Shown here piece by piece: positions 56,650 through 64,000 of a stretch of 64,000 nucleotides of DNA. Source of the stretch: Micromonospora nigra. GTDB lineage: Bacteria > Actinomycetota > Actinomycetes > Mycobacteriales > Micromonosporaceae. The stretch lies in assembly GCF_900091585.1 (NCBI RefSeq), contig NZ_FMHT01000003.1:2031501-2095500 (forward strand). Direction: 5' to 3'. How positions within the stretch are numbered: the first letter of the stretch is position 1; each line of letters starts with the position of its first letter. The translations under genes and the position numbers were made by a program. The notes beneath the pieces are model-generated. The model had not been told where the DNA came from. It did no database searches and saw nothing but the letters and a program-made list of their open reading frames with translations.

Positions 56650-57831
56650 ATGCGCGTAGGACCGAGCCAGGACGAGATTCGCCGGCAGAATCTCGGTGCC
56701 CTACTGCGCCACGTGCACCTGCACGGGGCGACCACGCGGGCGGAACTGACCGCCACGCTGGGGTTGAACCGGAGCACCATCGGCGCGCTCACCGCCGACC
56801 TCGCCGCGGCCGGCCTGGTGAGTGAGGGGACGCCGAGGGAAACCGGCCGGGCCGGACGACCGTCGCTGGTCGTCCGGCCCGAGTCGGACCGGGTGTACGC
56901 GTACGCGTACAGCATCGAGGTGGACCGGCTCCGGGCCGCGCGGGTGGGTCTGGGTGGTGCGGTGCTCGACCGCCGGGAGCTGGACCGGCCCCGGGGCCTG
57001 TCCGCGGCGGAGGCCGCGCCGCTGCTGGCCGGGGCGGTCAAGGAGATGCGCGGGCCGGTGCCGGCCGGCGCGGTCTGCGTGGGCGCGGGCGTCGCGGTCT
57101 GCGGAATGGTCCGCCGCGACGACGGTCTCGTCCGACTCGGCCCCACCACCGGCTGGGTGGACGAGCCGATCGGCGCGGCCCTCGGCGCGGAACTGGGCCT
57201 CGACCTGCCGGTGACGGTCGGCAACGTGGCGGACGTGGCCGCCTTCGCCGAGTACGCCCGGGGAGCGGCGGCGGGCTGCGACAACGTCATCTACCTGTAC
57301 GGCGACGTGGGGGTGGGGGCCGGCATCATCGCCGGCGGCCGGCGGCTGACCGGGCACGGCGGTTACGGCGGCGAGGTCGGGCACATGGTGGTGGCGCGGG
57401 ACGGGGCGCCCTGCGAGTGCGGCAACCGGGGCTGTTGGGAGACGGAGATCGGCGAGCACGGCCTGCTGCGGGCCGCGGGACGCCACGACGCCCGGGGCCG
57501 GGACGCGCTGCTGGGCGTCTTCGACGCCGCCGACCGGGGCGACGCCTGCGCCCAGACCGCCGTACGCCAGGCCGGTGACTGGCTCGGCTTCGGCGTCGCC
57601 AACCTGGTCAACATCTTCAACCCGGAGATGGTCATCTTCGGCGGCACCATGCGCGACCTGTACCTGGCCGCCGCCGCCCAGGTGCGCAGCCGGCTCAACT
57701 CCAACGGGCTGCCCGCCTGCGTGGAGCACGTCCGGCTGCGCACCCCGAAGCTCGGTGAGGACGCCCCGCTGATCGGCGCCGCCGAGTTGGCCTTCGACCG
57801 GCTCCTCGCCGACCCCCTCGACGCCGGCTGA
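56650..57831 (+). CDS. ROK-family transcriptional regulator (XylR/NagC type)
   Basis: The 393-residue repressor-like protein has an N-terminal winged helix-turn-helix (RRQNLGALLRHVHLHGATTR, TLGLNRSTIGALTADL), and then a sugar-kinase-like domain with GHGGYGGEVGHM and the ROK zinc motif CECGNRGCWE. It lies 26 bp after the permease and probably controls the importer in response to its sugar. Confidence 0.92.
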   Translation: MRVGPSQDEIRRQNLGALLRHVHLHGATTRAELTATLGLNRSTIGALTADLAAAGLVSEGTPRETGRAGRPSLVVRPESDRVYAYAYSIEVDRLRAARVGLGGAVLDRRELDRPRGLSAAEAAPLLAGAVKEMRGPVPAGAVCVGAGVAVCGMVRRDDGLVRLGPTTGWVDEPIGAALGAELGLDLPVTVGNVADVAAFAEYARGAAAGCDNVIYLYGDVGVGAGIIAGGRRLTGHGGYGGEVGHMVVARDGAPCECGNRGCWETEIGEHGLLRAAGRHDARGRDALLGVFDAADRGDACAQTAVRQAGDWLGFGVANLVNIFNPEMVIFGGTMRDLYLAAAAQVRSRLNSNGLPACVEHVRLRTPKLGEDAPLIGAAELAFDRLLADPLDAG

Positions 57832-58051
57832 CCGGTCGGCCCGCGCTCAGGCGGGACCCTGGGACCAGGCCGCCGGCAGGGCTGTGGGGCCGCGCCGGGC
57901 GGGGCCGTTGGGTGAGGACTCTTCCCGCCGGTCGCGGCGCGCGGTGAACTGATCGGGCGGTCAATCCGTACCAGTGGACGGACGGGCGGCCGGCGGGGTG
58001 CGGTCGCCCGTCCGTAGGCGACCGGTTCTCGACCGAGGAGGCACCGCAGAC

Positions 58052-58789
58052 ATGGCACCGCTGGAATCCGCTCGTCGCCGGCAGGGCACCCGGACCCGTC
58101 GCCTGGCGGTGCTGCTCATCGCGATCGCCGCCGGCATCACGGTGTTGCCGGGCGTCGCGTTGGCCGCGCCCGTCGGGCAGCAGCTCAACGCCGCCGACGC
58201 CGCCCTGCTCAACGGTGTCCGCCTGGCCGGGCTGTGGGAGATGCCGGCCGGGCAGATGGCCGCTGAGAAGGGTCAGAACCCGGTGGTGCGCCAGATCGGG
58301 GCGGAGATCGCCCGGCAGCACGAGGAACTGGACCGGATCACCGTCGAAGCCGCCAACAAGCTCGGCGCGGCCATCCCCAACGACCCGACGCCGGAGCAGC
58401 AGGGCTGGCTGACGGAGATGAAGGACGCCACCGGCGCCCGCTTCGACCAGATCTTCGTGACCCGGCTCCGGGTCGCCCACGGCAAGATCTTCCCGGTGAT
58501 CGGCGCGGTCCGGGCCAGCACCCGCGACCCGATCATCCGCAAGTTGGCCGACCAGGCCAACACCTTCGTCGGCGACCACATGCAGATGCTGGAGAGCACC
58601 GGACTGGTCCGCTGGGCGGAACTGCCGCCGGCCGCGCTGCCCGCCCCGGGCAACGACGGTTTGCTCGCCGCCGCCTCCGCCAACACCGGCCCGCAGATGG
58701 GCATCAGCAGCACCATCGTGTGGCTGGTCTTCCTCGGTGCTCTCGCCACCGGCGGCGTGGCCACCTGGCGCATGCTGCGCCGCACCTGA
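58052..58789 (+). CDS. DUF4142 exported protein with C-terminal membrane anchor
   Basis: The 245-residue protein has a signal peptide (AVLLIAIAAGITVLPGVALA), then a ferritin-like helical DUF4142 domain (LNAADAALLNGVRLAGLWEM, IARQHEELDRITVEAANKLG, FVGDHMQMLES) and a C-terminal helix with RRT. The His/Glu/Met-rich helices could bind metal; this is inference. ATG 58052 has GAGGAGG. It precedes the CopC-CopD gene by 56 bp in the same direction. Confidence 0.85.
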   Translation: MAPLESARRRQGTRTRRLAVLLIAIAAGITVLPGVALAAPVGQQLNAADAALLNGVRLAGLWEMPAGQMAAEKGQNPVVRQIGAEIARQHEELDRITVEAANKLGAAIPNDPTPEQQGWLTEMKDATGARFDQIFVTRLRVAHGKIFPVIGAVRASTRDPIIRKLADQANTFVGDHMQMLESTGLVRWAELPPAALPAPGNDGLLAAASANTGPQMGISSTIVWLVFLGALATGGVATWRMLRRT

Positions 58790-58845
58790 TCCCACCGCCG
58801 GTCCTGAGGTCCGTGGCGTCGTCCCTGTCCCGAGCGGAGGATCCG

Positions 58846-60498
58846 TTGAGCCGGCAGGCTGCCGCCCGTGCCCGCTGCGCCGTCCTGCTCGGGCTGGTCC
58901 TGGCCGCGCTGTGCGTGCCGTTGGGGCCGGCGAGCCCGGCCGCCGCGCACGCCGTCGTGGTCGCCACCATGCCGCTGCGCGACCAGGTTCTCGGGTACGC
59001 GCCGCGCGAGGTGGTGGTGACCTTCAGTGAACCGGTCACCCCGGTGCCGGGCCGGGTGCAGGTGCTGGCTCCCGACGGCAAGCGGATCCACAGCGGGGAG
59101 CCGCAGGTCCGCGACACCGTCCTGCGCATCCCGCTGCGGGTCGCCGACCGGCCGCTCGGCACGTACCTCGTCAGCTACCGGGTCGTCTCCGCCGACAGCC
59201 ACCCGGTCGCCGGCAGCTTCGTCTTCTCGGCGGGCGCCCCGTCGGCGAGCCCGCCACAGCCCGCCAGTAGTGCCGACACCCCGGCCGGGGCGCTGGTGCC
59301 CGCCGCCAGGTACGTCGGCTACCTCGGCCTGTTGCTGGCCGTGGGTCCCACGCTGCTGGCGGCGACGATGTGGCCCCGGCGACTGTCCCGGCGGAGCGTG
59401 ACCGTCACCGCGCTGGCCGGGCTCGGGCTGGCCGCCGTCGCCACCGTGGGCACCTGGGTCGGTCAGGCCGCCCAGGTGGTCGGGGCACCCGTCGACGACC
59501 TGTCCGCCGCCGACCTGGTGGCGGTGGCCGACAGCGACATCGGCGTGGTGCTCGGCGTACGACTGGGGCTGCTCTGCCTGGCGGGGGCGCTGCTGCCCGC
59601 CGCCGTCGCGCGAGGTGCGGGCCGGGGACGCGCGGGGGCGCTCGCGGCGGTCGGGGTCGCCGTCCTGGCCACCTGGCCGCTCGCCGGCCACCCGGTGGCC
59701 GCCCCGCTGCCCCCGGTGAGCATCACGCTGGGCGTCATCCACCTGGCCGGGGTGACCGTGTGGCTGGGCGGGCTGTTCGCCCTGACCGTGTTCCTGCTGC
59801 GGCGTACCCACGAACGGGTGCTCGCCCGGATACTGCCGGCCTGGTCCCGGCTGGCCACCCTCGCGGTGGCCTGGCTCGTCGTCGCCGGGGTCGGCCAGGC
59901 CGCGATCGAACTCGGCCGGCCGGCTGCGCTGCTGGACAGCACCTACGGGCGGCTGCTCTGCGCGAAGGCGGCCCTGCTGGCGGGGGTGCTCGCCGTGGCC
60001 GCCCGGCAGCGCCGGCTGGTGCGGCGGCGGGTCGCCGCGAAGCTGCCCCGCACCGTCGCCCGGGCCGCCTGGGTCGAACTCGCCGCCACCGCCGGGGTGC
60101 TCGCCCTGACCGCGGCGCTGGTGCAGACCCCGCCCGGCCGCACCGCCGGCACCGGGGCGCAACCGGTCGCGCGGGACGGCGTCGCCCGGTCGCTGACCAC
60201 CGACCTGTTCGCCCTCCAGTTCGACGTGTACCCCGCGCGGGCCGGCGTGGCGAACAGCCTGCACGCCTACACGTACACGCCCGGGGGCCGGGAGCTGCCG
60301 GTCGCCGAGTGGACCATCACCGCCACCCTGCCGGCTGCCGGCATCGAGCCGGTCGATGTCGAGATCGCCGCGATCGAACCGCACCACGCCAGCGCCGAGC
60401 TGCGCTTCCCCGTCCCCGGCGAGTGGACGCTGACGATCACCGCGCGGATCAGCGAGATCGACCGGGCCGCCGCCACCACCACGGTGACCATCCGCTGA
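58846..60498 (+). CDS. CopC-CopD fusion, copper-handling membrane protein
   Basis: The 550-residue protein starts with a signal peptide cut before His in AAAHAVVVATMP, giving a CopC domain whose copper site uses that N-terminal His and the Asp/His of SADSHPVAGSF. About eight CopD helices follow with GHPVAAPLPP and IHLAGVTVWLGG, and a C-terminal beta domain resembling a YtkA-like fold. It is likely to take part in copper uptake or resistance. Start TTG 58846 was chosen for its ideal GGAGG (58836-58840); GTG 58813 is an alternative. Confidence 0.87.
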   Translation: MSRQAAARARCAVLLGLVLAALCVPLGPASPAAAHAVVVATMPLRDQVLGYAPREVVVTFSEPVTPVPGRVQVLAPDGKRIHSGEPQVRDTVLRIPLRVADRPLGTYLVSYRVVSADSHPVAGSFVFSAGAPSASPPQPASSADTPAGALVPAARYVGYLGLLLAVGPTLLAATMWPRRLSRRSVTVTALAGLGLAAVATVGTWVGQAAQVVGAPVDDLSAADLVAVADSDIGVVLGVRLGLLCLAGALLPAAVARGAGRGRAGALAAVGVAVLATWPLAGHPVAAPLPPVSITLGVIHLAGVTVWLGGLFALTVFLLRRTHERVLARILPAWSRLATLAVAWLVVAGVGQAAIELGRPAALLDSTYGRLLCAKAALLAGVLAVAARQRRLVRRRVAAKLPRTVARAAWVELAATAGVLALTAALVQTPPGRTAGTGAQPVARDGVARSLTTDLFALQFDVYPARAGVANSLHAYTYTPGGRELPVAEWTITATLPAAGIEPVDVEIAAIEPHHASAELRFPVPGEWTLTITARISEIDRAAATTTVTIR

Positions 60499-60499
60499 G

Positions 60500-60540
60500 G
60501 GGTCGGCCGGCCCGTTGACGTCTGACGGGTCGGCCGACCC
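60500..60540. terminator. Convergent terminator
   Basis: GGGTCGGCCGGCCCG (60500-60514) pairs with 60526-60540 over 15 bp with one wobble around an 11-base loop, directly after the copC-copD stop and opposite the ABC exporter genes. Confidence 0.8.
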
Positions 60541-60543
60541 GGC

Positions 60544-60611
60544 GACGTCAGGGGCGGTCGCCGTGCCAGGGACGCGCTCGGCCCGACGTCAGGGGCGGTC
60601 GCCGTGCCAGG
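60544..60611. repeat. 27-bp direct repeat duplicating the ABC exporter 3' end
   Basis: The 27 bases starting GACGTCAGGGGCGGTCGCCG are identical at 60544-60570 and 60585-60611 (41-bp period). The right copy contains the stop codon (TCA, 60589-60591) of the minus-strand gene. Confidence 0.9.
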
Positions 60612-62376
60612 AGCGCCACAGCGCGGCGTACGCGCCGCCGGCCGCCACCAGTTCCTCGTGCGGGCCCAACTCGGTGATCCGGCCCCCCTCCACGACGGCC
60701 ACCCGGTCGGCGTCGTGCGCGGAGAACAGCCGGTGGGCGATCGCCACCACCGTGCGACCCGCGAGGACAGCCGCCAGCGAACGCTCCAACTGCCGGGCGG
60801 CCCGCGGGTCGATCAGCGAGGTGGCCTCGTCCAACACCAGGGTGTGCGGGTCGGCCAGCACCAGCCGGGCCAGCGCCAACTGCTGCGCCTGCGCCGGTGA
60901 CAGCGGATGCCCGCCCGCCCCGACCACCGTGTCCAGCCCGTCGGGCAACGCGTCGGCCCAGTCGAGGGCCTCGACCGCGGTCAGGGCCGACCGCACCGCC
61001 GTGGTGTCGGCGTCCGGGCGGACCATCGCCACATTGTCGCGCAGCGTACCGATGAAGACGTGGTGTTCCTGGGTCACCAGGGCGACGTGCCTGCGCAACT
61101 CCGCCAGTGGCAGTTCGTCGAGCCGCCGCCCGGCGACGGTGACCGAGCCGCTGCGCGGGGCGTGCACCCCGGCCAGCAGCCGACCGAGGGTGGACTTGCC
61201 GGCACCGGACGGCCCGACCATGGCCAGCTTCTCCCCCGGCTCCGGCACGAGCGTCACCCCGTGCAGGACGTCCCGGCCCGCGCGGTAGGCGTACCGGACG
61301 TCGTACGCGGCGACCCGCCGGTCCCCGCCCGACAGGGCGTGCTCGACCGGCACCGTGGGCACGGCGGGCCCGGTCGGCCCGGTCGGCCCGGTCGGCTCGG
61401 CGGGTGTCGCGACGCCCAGCAGCCGGGCCATGGAGGCACCGCCGACCTGCAACTCGTCCAGCCAGGTCAGCAGCCGGTCGACCGGGTCCACGAGTTGCTG
61501 CGCGTAGAGGGTGGCGGCGGTGACCTGGCCGAGGGTGACCCAGCCCTCCAGGTACCACCAGCCCCCGAGCAGCAGGGTCGCCACCACCGGGATCACGTAC
61601 CCCAGCTCCGCCACCGGGAAGAAGACCGTCCGCAGCCGCAGGGTGTACCGCTCGGCCGCGTACGACCGGCGGATGTCAGCGTCGGTGCGGGCCCGGCGGC
61701 GCGGCTGCTGTCGTAGCGCCTCCGTGGTCCGCGACCCCTCGACGGTCTCGCTGATCCCGTCGGTGATGTCGGAGTAGGCGGCGTTCTCCCGCAGGTAGCC
61801 GTCGGGGGCGCGGCGCAGGTACCAGCGGGTGCCGGCCCACAGCACCGGCACCGCCAGCAGGGACGGCAGCATCAGCAGCGGCCCCACCAGCAGCAGCGCG
61901 CCGACGACGAAGGCCACGGTGACGACCGCGATCAGTGTCTCCGGCACCGCGAAACGGACCGTGCGGGACAGCGCCGAGACGTCCCGGGACGTCCGGGTGA
62001 GCAGGTCGCCGGTGCCGGCCCGCTCCACCGTCGACAGGGGCAGGGCGAGGACCCGGTCGACGAACTCCTCCCGCAGCTCCGCCAGCACCCGCTCGCCGAG
62101 CCGGGCCGAGGCCAGGTGCGCGAAGCGGACCAGCACCGCCTGCGCCACCACGAACCCGGCGATGAGCAGCGCGATCCGGTCCACGGTGGTGCTCGCCACG
62201 CCCCGGGAGATGCCCTCCACCAAGTCGCCCAGCAGGCGCGGGGCGACCAGGCCGGCGGCGGCCGCCGCCGCGTGCAGGCCCAGTGCGGCGGCCAGCGCCC
62301 GTGGGTGACGACGCACCAGCGTACGGGCGTAACGGCGCACCTGGCGGGCGTCGGCGACGGGCAGCGCAGTGGCCAT
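60589..62376 (-). CDS. ABC exporter half-transporter, catalytic NBD with altered signature
   Basis: The 595-residue half-transporter has six helices (to about residue 300), a PTGPTGPTGP linker (about 328-337) and an NBD. Walker A GPSGAGKST (388-396), Walker B LVLDEATS and switch His in AIAHRL are intact, but the signature reads LSPAQAQQ instead of LSGGQ. It pairs with the upstream product, which has the reverse pattern, so ATP is hydrolysed at one composite site. Its start overlaps the partner stop (TGATG). The substrate is unknown; the family exports drugs, lipids or peptides. Confidence 0.9.
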   Translation of the reverse strand: MATALPVADARQVRRYARTLVRRHPRALAAALGLHAAAAAAGLVAPRLLGDLVEGISRGVASTTVDRIALLIAGFVVAQAVLVRFAHLASARLGERVLAELREEFVDRVLALPLSTVERAGTGDLLTRTSRDVSALSRTVRFAVPETLIAVVTVAFVVGALLLVGPLLMLPSLLAVPVLWAGTRWYLRRAPDGYLRENAAYSDITDGISETVEGSRTTEALRQQPRRRARTDADIRRSYAAERYTLRLRTVFFPVAELGYVIPVVATLLLGGWWYLEGWVTLGQVTAATLYAQQLVDPVDRLLTWLDELQVGGASMARLLGVATPAEPTGPTGPTGPAVPTVPVEHALSGGDRRVAAYDVRYAYRAGRDVLHGVTLVPEPGEKLAMVGPSGAGKSTLGRLLAGVHAPRSGSVTVAGRRLDELPLAELRRHVALVTQEHHVFIGTLRDNVAMVRPDADTTAVRSALTAVEALDWADALPDGLDTVVGAGGHPLSPAQAQQLALARLVLADPHTLVLDEATSLIDPRAARQLERSLAAVLAGRTVVAIAHRLFSAHDADRVAVVEGGRITELGPHEELVAAGGAYAALWRSWHGDRP

Positions 62377-64000
62377 CAGTCCTCCTCCCGGCTGACCGTC
62401 GCCCGGTAGCGCGGCTCACTGTCGAGCAGCTCGGCGTGCGTCCCGCAGGCCACCGCCTTGCCGTCCTCCACGAAGACCACCCGGTCGGCGCGGCCAAGCA
62501 TCAGCGGGCTGGTGGTGCAGACCAGGGTGGTGCGACCGGCGCGGGCCGCACCGAGGCGTTCGGCGATGCGGGCCTCGGTGTGCGCGTCGACCGCGCTGGT
62601 CGGCTCGACCAGCAGCAGGGCCTCCGGGTCGGCGACCAGCGCGCGGGCCAGCCGCAGCCGCTGCCGCTGGCCGCCGGAGAACTCCCGGCCCCGCTCGGCG
62701 ACCCGGCTGTGCAGCCCGTCGGGCAGCGCCTCGACGATGTCCGTCGCGCCGGCCGCCGCCAGCGCCGCCAGGACCGCCGCGTCGTCGGCCCGGTCGTGCG
62801 GGTCCAGTTCCGCGCGCAGCGGGCCGGTGAACAGGTGCGCGTCGTTGTCGGCCACCAGGATCCGCTCCCGCACCGTCGCCAGCGCCACGTCCCGCAGCGG
62901 TACGCCGTGCAGGGTCGCGTCCGAGTCGACGTACCGGCCGAGCCGGTCGACGACGGCCGCCGCGTCCTGCGGCGAGGTGGCCGCGAGCGCGGTGAACCGG
63001 CCGGCCGGCACCGTCACACCGGACGCGACGTCCACCAGGTCACCCGGCCCGCCGGGCACGGCGACCGGCCGGGGCGGGTCGGTCAGTTCCGGGGCCAGCC
63101 CGAGCAGGCGCACCACCCGGCGGGCGGCTACATGCCCCCTGGTCAGCCGGTCCACCGCTTCGGTGAGGTTGCGCAACGGGCTGACCAGGAACGCCGTGTA
63201 GCCGTAGAAGGCGACGAGCTGCCCGGCGGTGATCTCGCCGCGCAGCGCGAACCGGGCACCCAGCCAGGTCACCACGACCAGGAACGCACCGGGCAGCAGG
63301 ATCTGCGCCGCCTCCAGCAACGACTCGATCCGGGCCACCCGCAGGCCGTCGACGCGCAGGCCCTGCGACTGCGCCCGGTAGCGGGCCGACAGCGTCTCCT
63401 CGCCGCCCACCCCGCGCAGCACCCGCAGACCGGAGACGATGTCGCCGGCGCGGGTGGTCAGCGCCCCCTCCGAGTCCCGGTAGGCCCGCTGCTGCCGGTG
63501 CAGCGGCCGGATCAGCAGCCCGACCACCGCCATCAGCAGCGGCACCCCGAGCACCACGACCAGCCCCAGCGGCACCGAGGCGGCCAGCAGCACCACGGCC
63601 ACCACGCCGACCGCGACGAGTGAGCCGGTGCCCCGGGCGGTGATGTCGAGGGCGTGGCCGATGTGGCTGATGTCGGCGGTGCCGATGCTCACCACCTCAC
63701 CGGCGGCGACCCGCCGGGGCAGCGCGGCTCCCAGCCGGTTGGCGGCCCCGACGGTGAGCTGCACCGTCCGGTACGCGCCGCCGAGGAAGTTGTGCACCGC
63801 GAACCGGTGCCGCAGGATCCCGGCGACGGCCTGCACCACACCCAACGCCAGCAGGACGAGGCCCCAGGTGACCAGGCCGCCCCGGTCACGGGCGGTGAGC
63901 GCGTCGATCGCCCGGCCGACGGCGGCGGGCATCAGGGCCTGCGCCACCATCCAGACGACGGCGAGCAGGATGCCGGCGGTGAACAGCACCTTGTGCCGGC
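62376..64000 (-). CDS. ABC exporter half-transporter with degenerate NBD, 5' end outside window
   Basis: The frame stays open to the window edge, so the first residues are missing; GTG 63989 is internal or a late start. The membrane domain is followed by an NBD with an intact signature, FSGGQRQRLRLARAL. Walker A is unrecognisable (ALAATSPQDAAAVV), Walker B has Val for Asp (LLLVEPTSAVD), and the switch His is gone (LVCTTSPL). It can therefore supply only the signature for ATP bound by its partner (60589-62376). A codon overlap links the two genes. Confidence 0.88.
   Translation of the reverse strand, partial: RHKVLFTAGILLAVVWMVAQALMPAAVGRAIDALTARDRGGLVTWGLVLLALGVVQAVAGILRHRFAVHNFLGGAYRTVQLTVGAANRLGAALPRRVAAGEVVSIGTADISHIGHALDITARGTGSLVAVGVVAVVLLAASVPLGLVVVLGVPLLMAVVGLLIRPLHRQQRAYRDSEGALTTRAGDIVSGLRVLRGVGGEETLSARYRAQSQGLRVDGLRVARIESLLEAAQILLPGAFLVVVTWLGARFALRGEITAGQLVAFYGYTAFLVSPLRNLTEAVDRLTRGHVAARRVVRLLGLAPELTDPPRPVAVPGGPGDLVDVASGVTVPAGRFTALAATSPQDAAAVVDRLGRYVDSDATLHGVPLRDVALATVRERILVADNDAHLFTGPLRAELDPHDRADDAAVLAALAAAGATDIVEALPDGLHSRVAERGREFSGGQRQRLRLARALVADPEALLLVEPTSAVDAHTEARIAERLGAARAGRTTLVCTTSPLMLGRADRVVFVEDGKAVACGTHAELLDSEPRYRATVSREED

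Overview
The window is high-GC actinobacterial DNA. Almost every codon ends in G or C, GTG and occasional TTG starts are common, and there are WhiB, BldM-type, DUF5319, PerM/DUF6350 and double-CIRCE groE loci. Gene content and order point to Micromonosporaceae, most likely Micromonospora; this is inferred from family knowledge, not from a search. It looks chromosomal: I see no insertion sequence, prophage, CRISPR array, tRNA or rRNA.

Layout. (1) 59-16958 is a conserved housekeeping block: folD, purH-purN, small membrane proteins (CD225 and DUF4190 types), a PerM-like protein, sucCD, a B12-binding subunit, two M23 peptidases, pcrA/uvrD1, a secreted 5'-nucleotidase and chorismate mutase. The order aroQ / uvrD1 / M23 / sucCD / perM / purN / purH matches Rv0948c-Rv0957 of Mycobacterium tuberculosis. 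Chorismate mutase is preceded by what reads as a complete Phe/Tyr attenuator. (2) 17157-22964 is a five-gene peptide ABC importer. (3) 23499-34715 is an envelope region: a sortase-anchored thioester protein, a PspC-fused histidine kinase with its LuxR-type regulator, a divergent PspC/LiaF-like protein, phosphatidylserine decarboxylase and synthase, two double-NUDIX proteins and a third PspC protein. (4) 34723-50754 is the guaA / guaB3 / guaB / DUF5319 / bldM-like / whiD-like / groESL neighbourhood, recognisable from Streptomyces and mycobacteria. Set into it are a bacteriorhodopsin-like protein, a ChoD-type oxidoreductase, an LCP protein, an M1 peptidase and a sulfite-oxidase-fold protein. (5) 51091-64000 holds a THUMP-like methyltransferase, YbaK, a xylose/ribose-type ABC importer with a ROK regulator, a DUF4142 protein with a CopC-CopD fusion, and a heterodimeric ABC exporter that runs off the right edge.

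How the parts work together. Purine synthesis is represented by purN/purH (with folD supplying one-carbon units) and guaA/guaB. Developmental control genes (bldM-like, whiD-like) are divergent and flank a palindrome. Chaperonin genes sit under two CIRCE operators. Transcription units usually end in long GC-rich hairpins with little or no U-tract; most of these are perfect or near-perfect stems of 10-18 bp.

Items most worth a second look: the Phe/Tyr leader-peptide attenuator before chorismate mutase (16417-16569); a rhodopsin lacking the second Schiff-base counterion (36503-37201); a BldM-like regulator whose receiver pocket is eroded (45190-46005); an ABC exporter pair with one fully degenerate ATP site (60589-64000); and the repeated tandem duplication of gene 3' ends including the stop codon.
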